Positions 45,446 through 47,194 of a DNA stretch of 47,194 nt are shown piece by piece. This DNA comes from Peribolospora baueri (lineage: Eukaryota > Basidiomycota > Peribolosporomycetes > Peribolosporales > Peribolosporaceae), in NCBI GenBank assembly GCA_029717555.1, contig JAMDHS010000125.1:1-47194 (forward strand). The letters run 5' to 3'. Under the pieces are notes generated by a model, which was not told the DNA's origin, did no database searches, and saw only the letters and a list, made by a program, of their open reading frames with translations. A program made the translations under genes and the position numbers. How positions within the stretch are numbered: the stretch's first letter is position 1; the number at the start of each line of letters is the position of its first letter.

Positions 45446-47126
45446 ATGACCTTGCCCTTGTCCTTGGCCGTCGTGGCAACGTTGCTCTGCGGACTGGCAT
45501 ATGCTCATGAGAATGCTTGGAGTGAGTAGGAACACTGCCGATCATGATGCCTTCCACATGCAGCTTTGGCCTTGATCTTGACGACGCCTCCACTTGCGAC
45601 GCTAGCGAAGAAGTACGGAGAATTGCCCACCCCCATGTTCGCTGGCGTGAACACCTTTGCTCATCTGTGGGTCTCTTGACGCATCATTCACTTTCTTGTA
45701 TCCGCTCGCCGCCGTTAGCAAGTCGAGCCGAAAAAGCTCCGACGGACTGATTAATGCACTCCGCTCTTTTTCAAATCTTTAAAATGTTGGCACACATCCC
45801 AGTCCATGGGCTCGATGCTTGGAGACGGAGGACCGGTTTGACATTGCTGTCATTGGCATGCCTTTTGACGGGAAGGTCAGCTACCGTCCCGGCGCGAGGT
45901 TCGGTCCTAACGCTATTAGGCAGAGTGCGTCCCTTGCCTGACTTTATCTTACTCCCTAAGGGCTCTGCAAGCGTGCTGCCCTCTCAGGAGGAAGTCTGTG
46001 GTGGCCTTCTCGCTAAAATATATTTATCTTGTATTAGGCTCTCGGAGGCAGAGTCCTCCTTTTACGTGGTCCATCTCGCACGAGTTCGACCCTTACTCGA
46101 CGGGCCTCAAACTGGTGGGCCAAAGTTTACGAGTGGCCCAGTTTATAGGCCCCGCTTGGTGACGATTTTGCACCGCTTCTTTTTTATCCACACTACAGAT
46201 GGACTGCGACGACGTGCCGACCAACCCTTACGACGTCGACCTTGCGCTCGACCAGATGGAGGTGGCATACGACACCCTCCTGTCTCGCACGCCGGCCTTC
46301 ACTTCTCGCGAAGAAAACTTTTCTGAGACACAGAAGGACATCGCGTTCGCCTTCTCGTCCGCTTCGCTGGCCAAAGATGGCCAGCCGCACCCTAAGCTCG
46401 TGACCTTGGGCGGAGATCATACGATCGTTAGAATCCTCTTCTCGCTCTCTCAAGTTACAATGTCTGGCCAACGGGTTACTTATTGTCGTTGTTGCGGTTC
46501 CCTTTGCTTTCCCCCCCCAGGTCCTTCCGATCTTGAGGAGCTTGCACAAGGTTTACGGCCCTATCACCGTCATCCACTTTGATGCCCACGTGAGCCTCCG
46601 AGTCGCACTATTCGACCCAGACCTCTCCTCTCCCGTGCGGACCCGCTGAACATTCTCATTCCCTACTCTTTTAATGTCCGCCAGCTCGACACCTGGCTTC
46701 CCGGGTCATCGCCTGGCTCAGGCCTTACAGAAGCCGCAGCGCTCACACACGGAACTTTCTTTCACCACGCCGCCGCCGAGGGTTTGATTGCCAATTCGTC
46801 CGTCCACGGCGGCATCCGCTGCAGGCTCAAAGGCTTGGAGGACATCCAGCACGACGCCGAGGTCGGTTTTCAAATCATCACCGCCGATGACCTTGACGAT
46901 CTCGGCGCTGATGGGGTCGCCGCCAAGATCAAGCAGAGGGTCGGCGACCGGCCGGTGTACCTCAGCCTCGACATCGACGTGCTCGACCCGGCCTTTGCTC
47001 CCGCGACGGGCACAATCGAGGTTGGAGGTTGGACGTCGCGGGAGATGAAGCGAGTCCTCCGAGGCCTCGTCGGCCTCAACTTTGTCGGCTTTGATATCGT
47101 TGAGCTGTCGCCTGCTTATGACCATG
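45446..47126 (+). CDS. Agmatinase/arginase family ureohydrolase, secreted type (3' partial)
   Basis: Seven exons are visible (45446-45521, 45564-45666, 45803-45924, 46038-46114, 46199-46426, 46521-46589, 46685-47126); the last ends at a GTGAGC donor after AYDHG, so the gene runs past the window. The protein opens with a signal peptide, [19 protein letters not shown]. The ureohydrolase core follows: [35 protein letters not shown] and [10 protein letters not shown], whose His and Asp residues hold the two manganese ions. VELSPAYDH near the end is the family's C-terminal mark. The start at FAHLPWARC and YNPYxxGLK-like LKLMDCDDVP favour agmatinase or guanidinobutyrase over arginase, splitting off urea from a guanidino substrate. 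The signal peptide points to secretion or the vacuole. The substrate is not settled by sequence alone. Confidence 0.9.
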
Positions 47127-47139
47127 GTGAGCACGCGTC

Positions 47140-47142
<3 letters not shown>

Positions 47143-47194
<52 letters not shown>
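47143..47194. repeat. Poly-T run at window end
   Basis: Fifty-two T in a row end the window, inside what should be an intron of the ureohydrolase gene, 16 bases after its donor. Such a perfect run at a sequence end is more often an assembly or read-end artefact than biology. Confidence 0.8.

Noticed and set aside
47143-47194. Poly-T as the tail of an inserted retroelement
   Set aside because: No element body or target-site duplication is visible on the side present in the window; an assembly end is simpler.

Overview
This window looks like nuclear DNA of a basidiomycete fungus. The genes are intron-rich, with short GT-AG introns whose donors are mostly GTGAGT or GTAAGT, some exons are tiny, and base composition is GC-rich. 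The protein set is fungal: class IV chitin synthase, Hsp104, Get1, a Zn2Cys6 regulator, a Pfa4-type DHHC enzyme, a carnitine acetyltransferase ending in AKL, and a GH5 sterylglucosidase-type enzyme. A yeast-like basidiomycete such as one of the Microbotryomycetes is my guess, not a demonstrated placement. Exon models were built by hand from splice sites and frame. For the main genes the exon lengths sum to a whole number of codons, which supports them.

Layout. 1-5.4 kb is gene-poor and partly degenerate: a 215-bp fragment present twice, a short CCCTAA-type tract, an unplaced P-loop kinase-like protein, a Nudix hydrolase and a pseudogene-like stretch. 5.4-12 kb on the minus strand carries a divergent transketolase (8 exons), a candidate 53-aa secreted peptide and GET1, with many microsatellites between them. 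A tRNA-His(GTG) lies at 12.36 kb on the plus strand. 13-18.5 kb holds a 1619-aa class IV chitin synthase (minus). 19.9-22.9 kb holds a Zn2Cys6 regulator (minus). It is divergent, across 392 bp, from an SNG1-like membrane protein (23.3-25.5 kb, plus). 26.3-29.3 kb is an RNF10/Mag2-type RING protein and 29.9-33.3 kb a PFA4-type palmitoyltransferase (both minus). 34.0-37.2 kb is HSP104 (plus). 38.0-40.3 kb is CAT2 (minus). 41.1-45.3 kb is a GH5 glycosidase with 13 exons (minus), divergent across only 157 bp from an agmatinase-type ureohydrolase with a signal peptide, cut off by the window end in a 52-T run.

How the genes relate. Most are ordinary housekeeping genes. Several touch the cell surface and secretory route: GET1 (insertion of tail-anchored proteins), chitin synthase, PFA4 (the yeast and Cryptococcus enzyme of this family palmitoylates Chs3), the regulator/SNG1 pair and the sterylglucosidase-type enzyme. 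I see no clearly new system. The best leads are the regulator/SNG1 divergent unit with a CGG-N8-CCG site, a 15-nt microexon carrying the GH5 catalytic Glu, the Met-Asp repeat in the regulator, the minisatellite intron splitting the chitin synthase catalytic domain, and the small secreted peptide gene.
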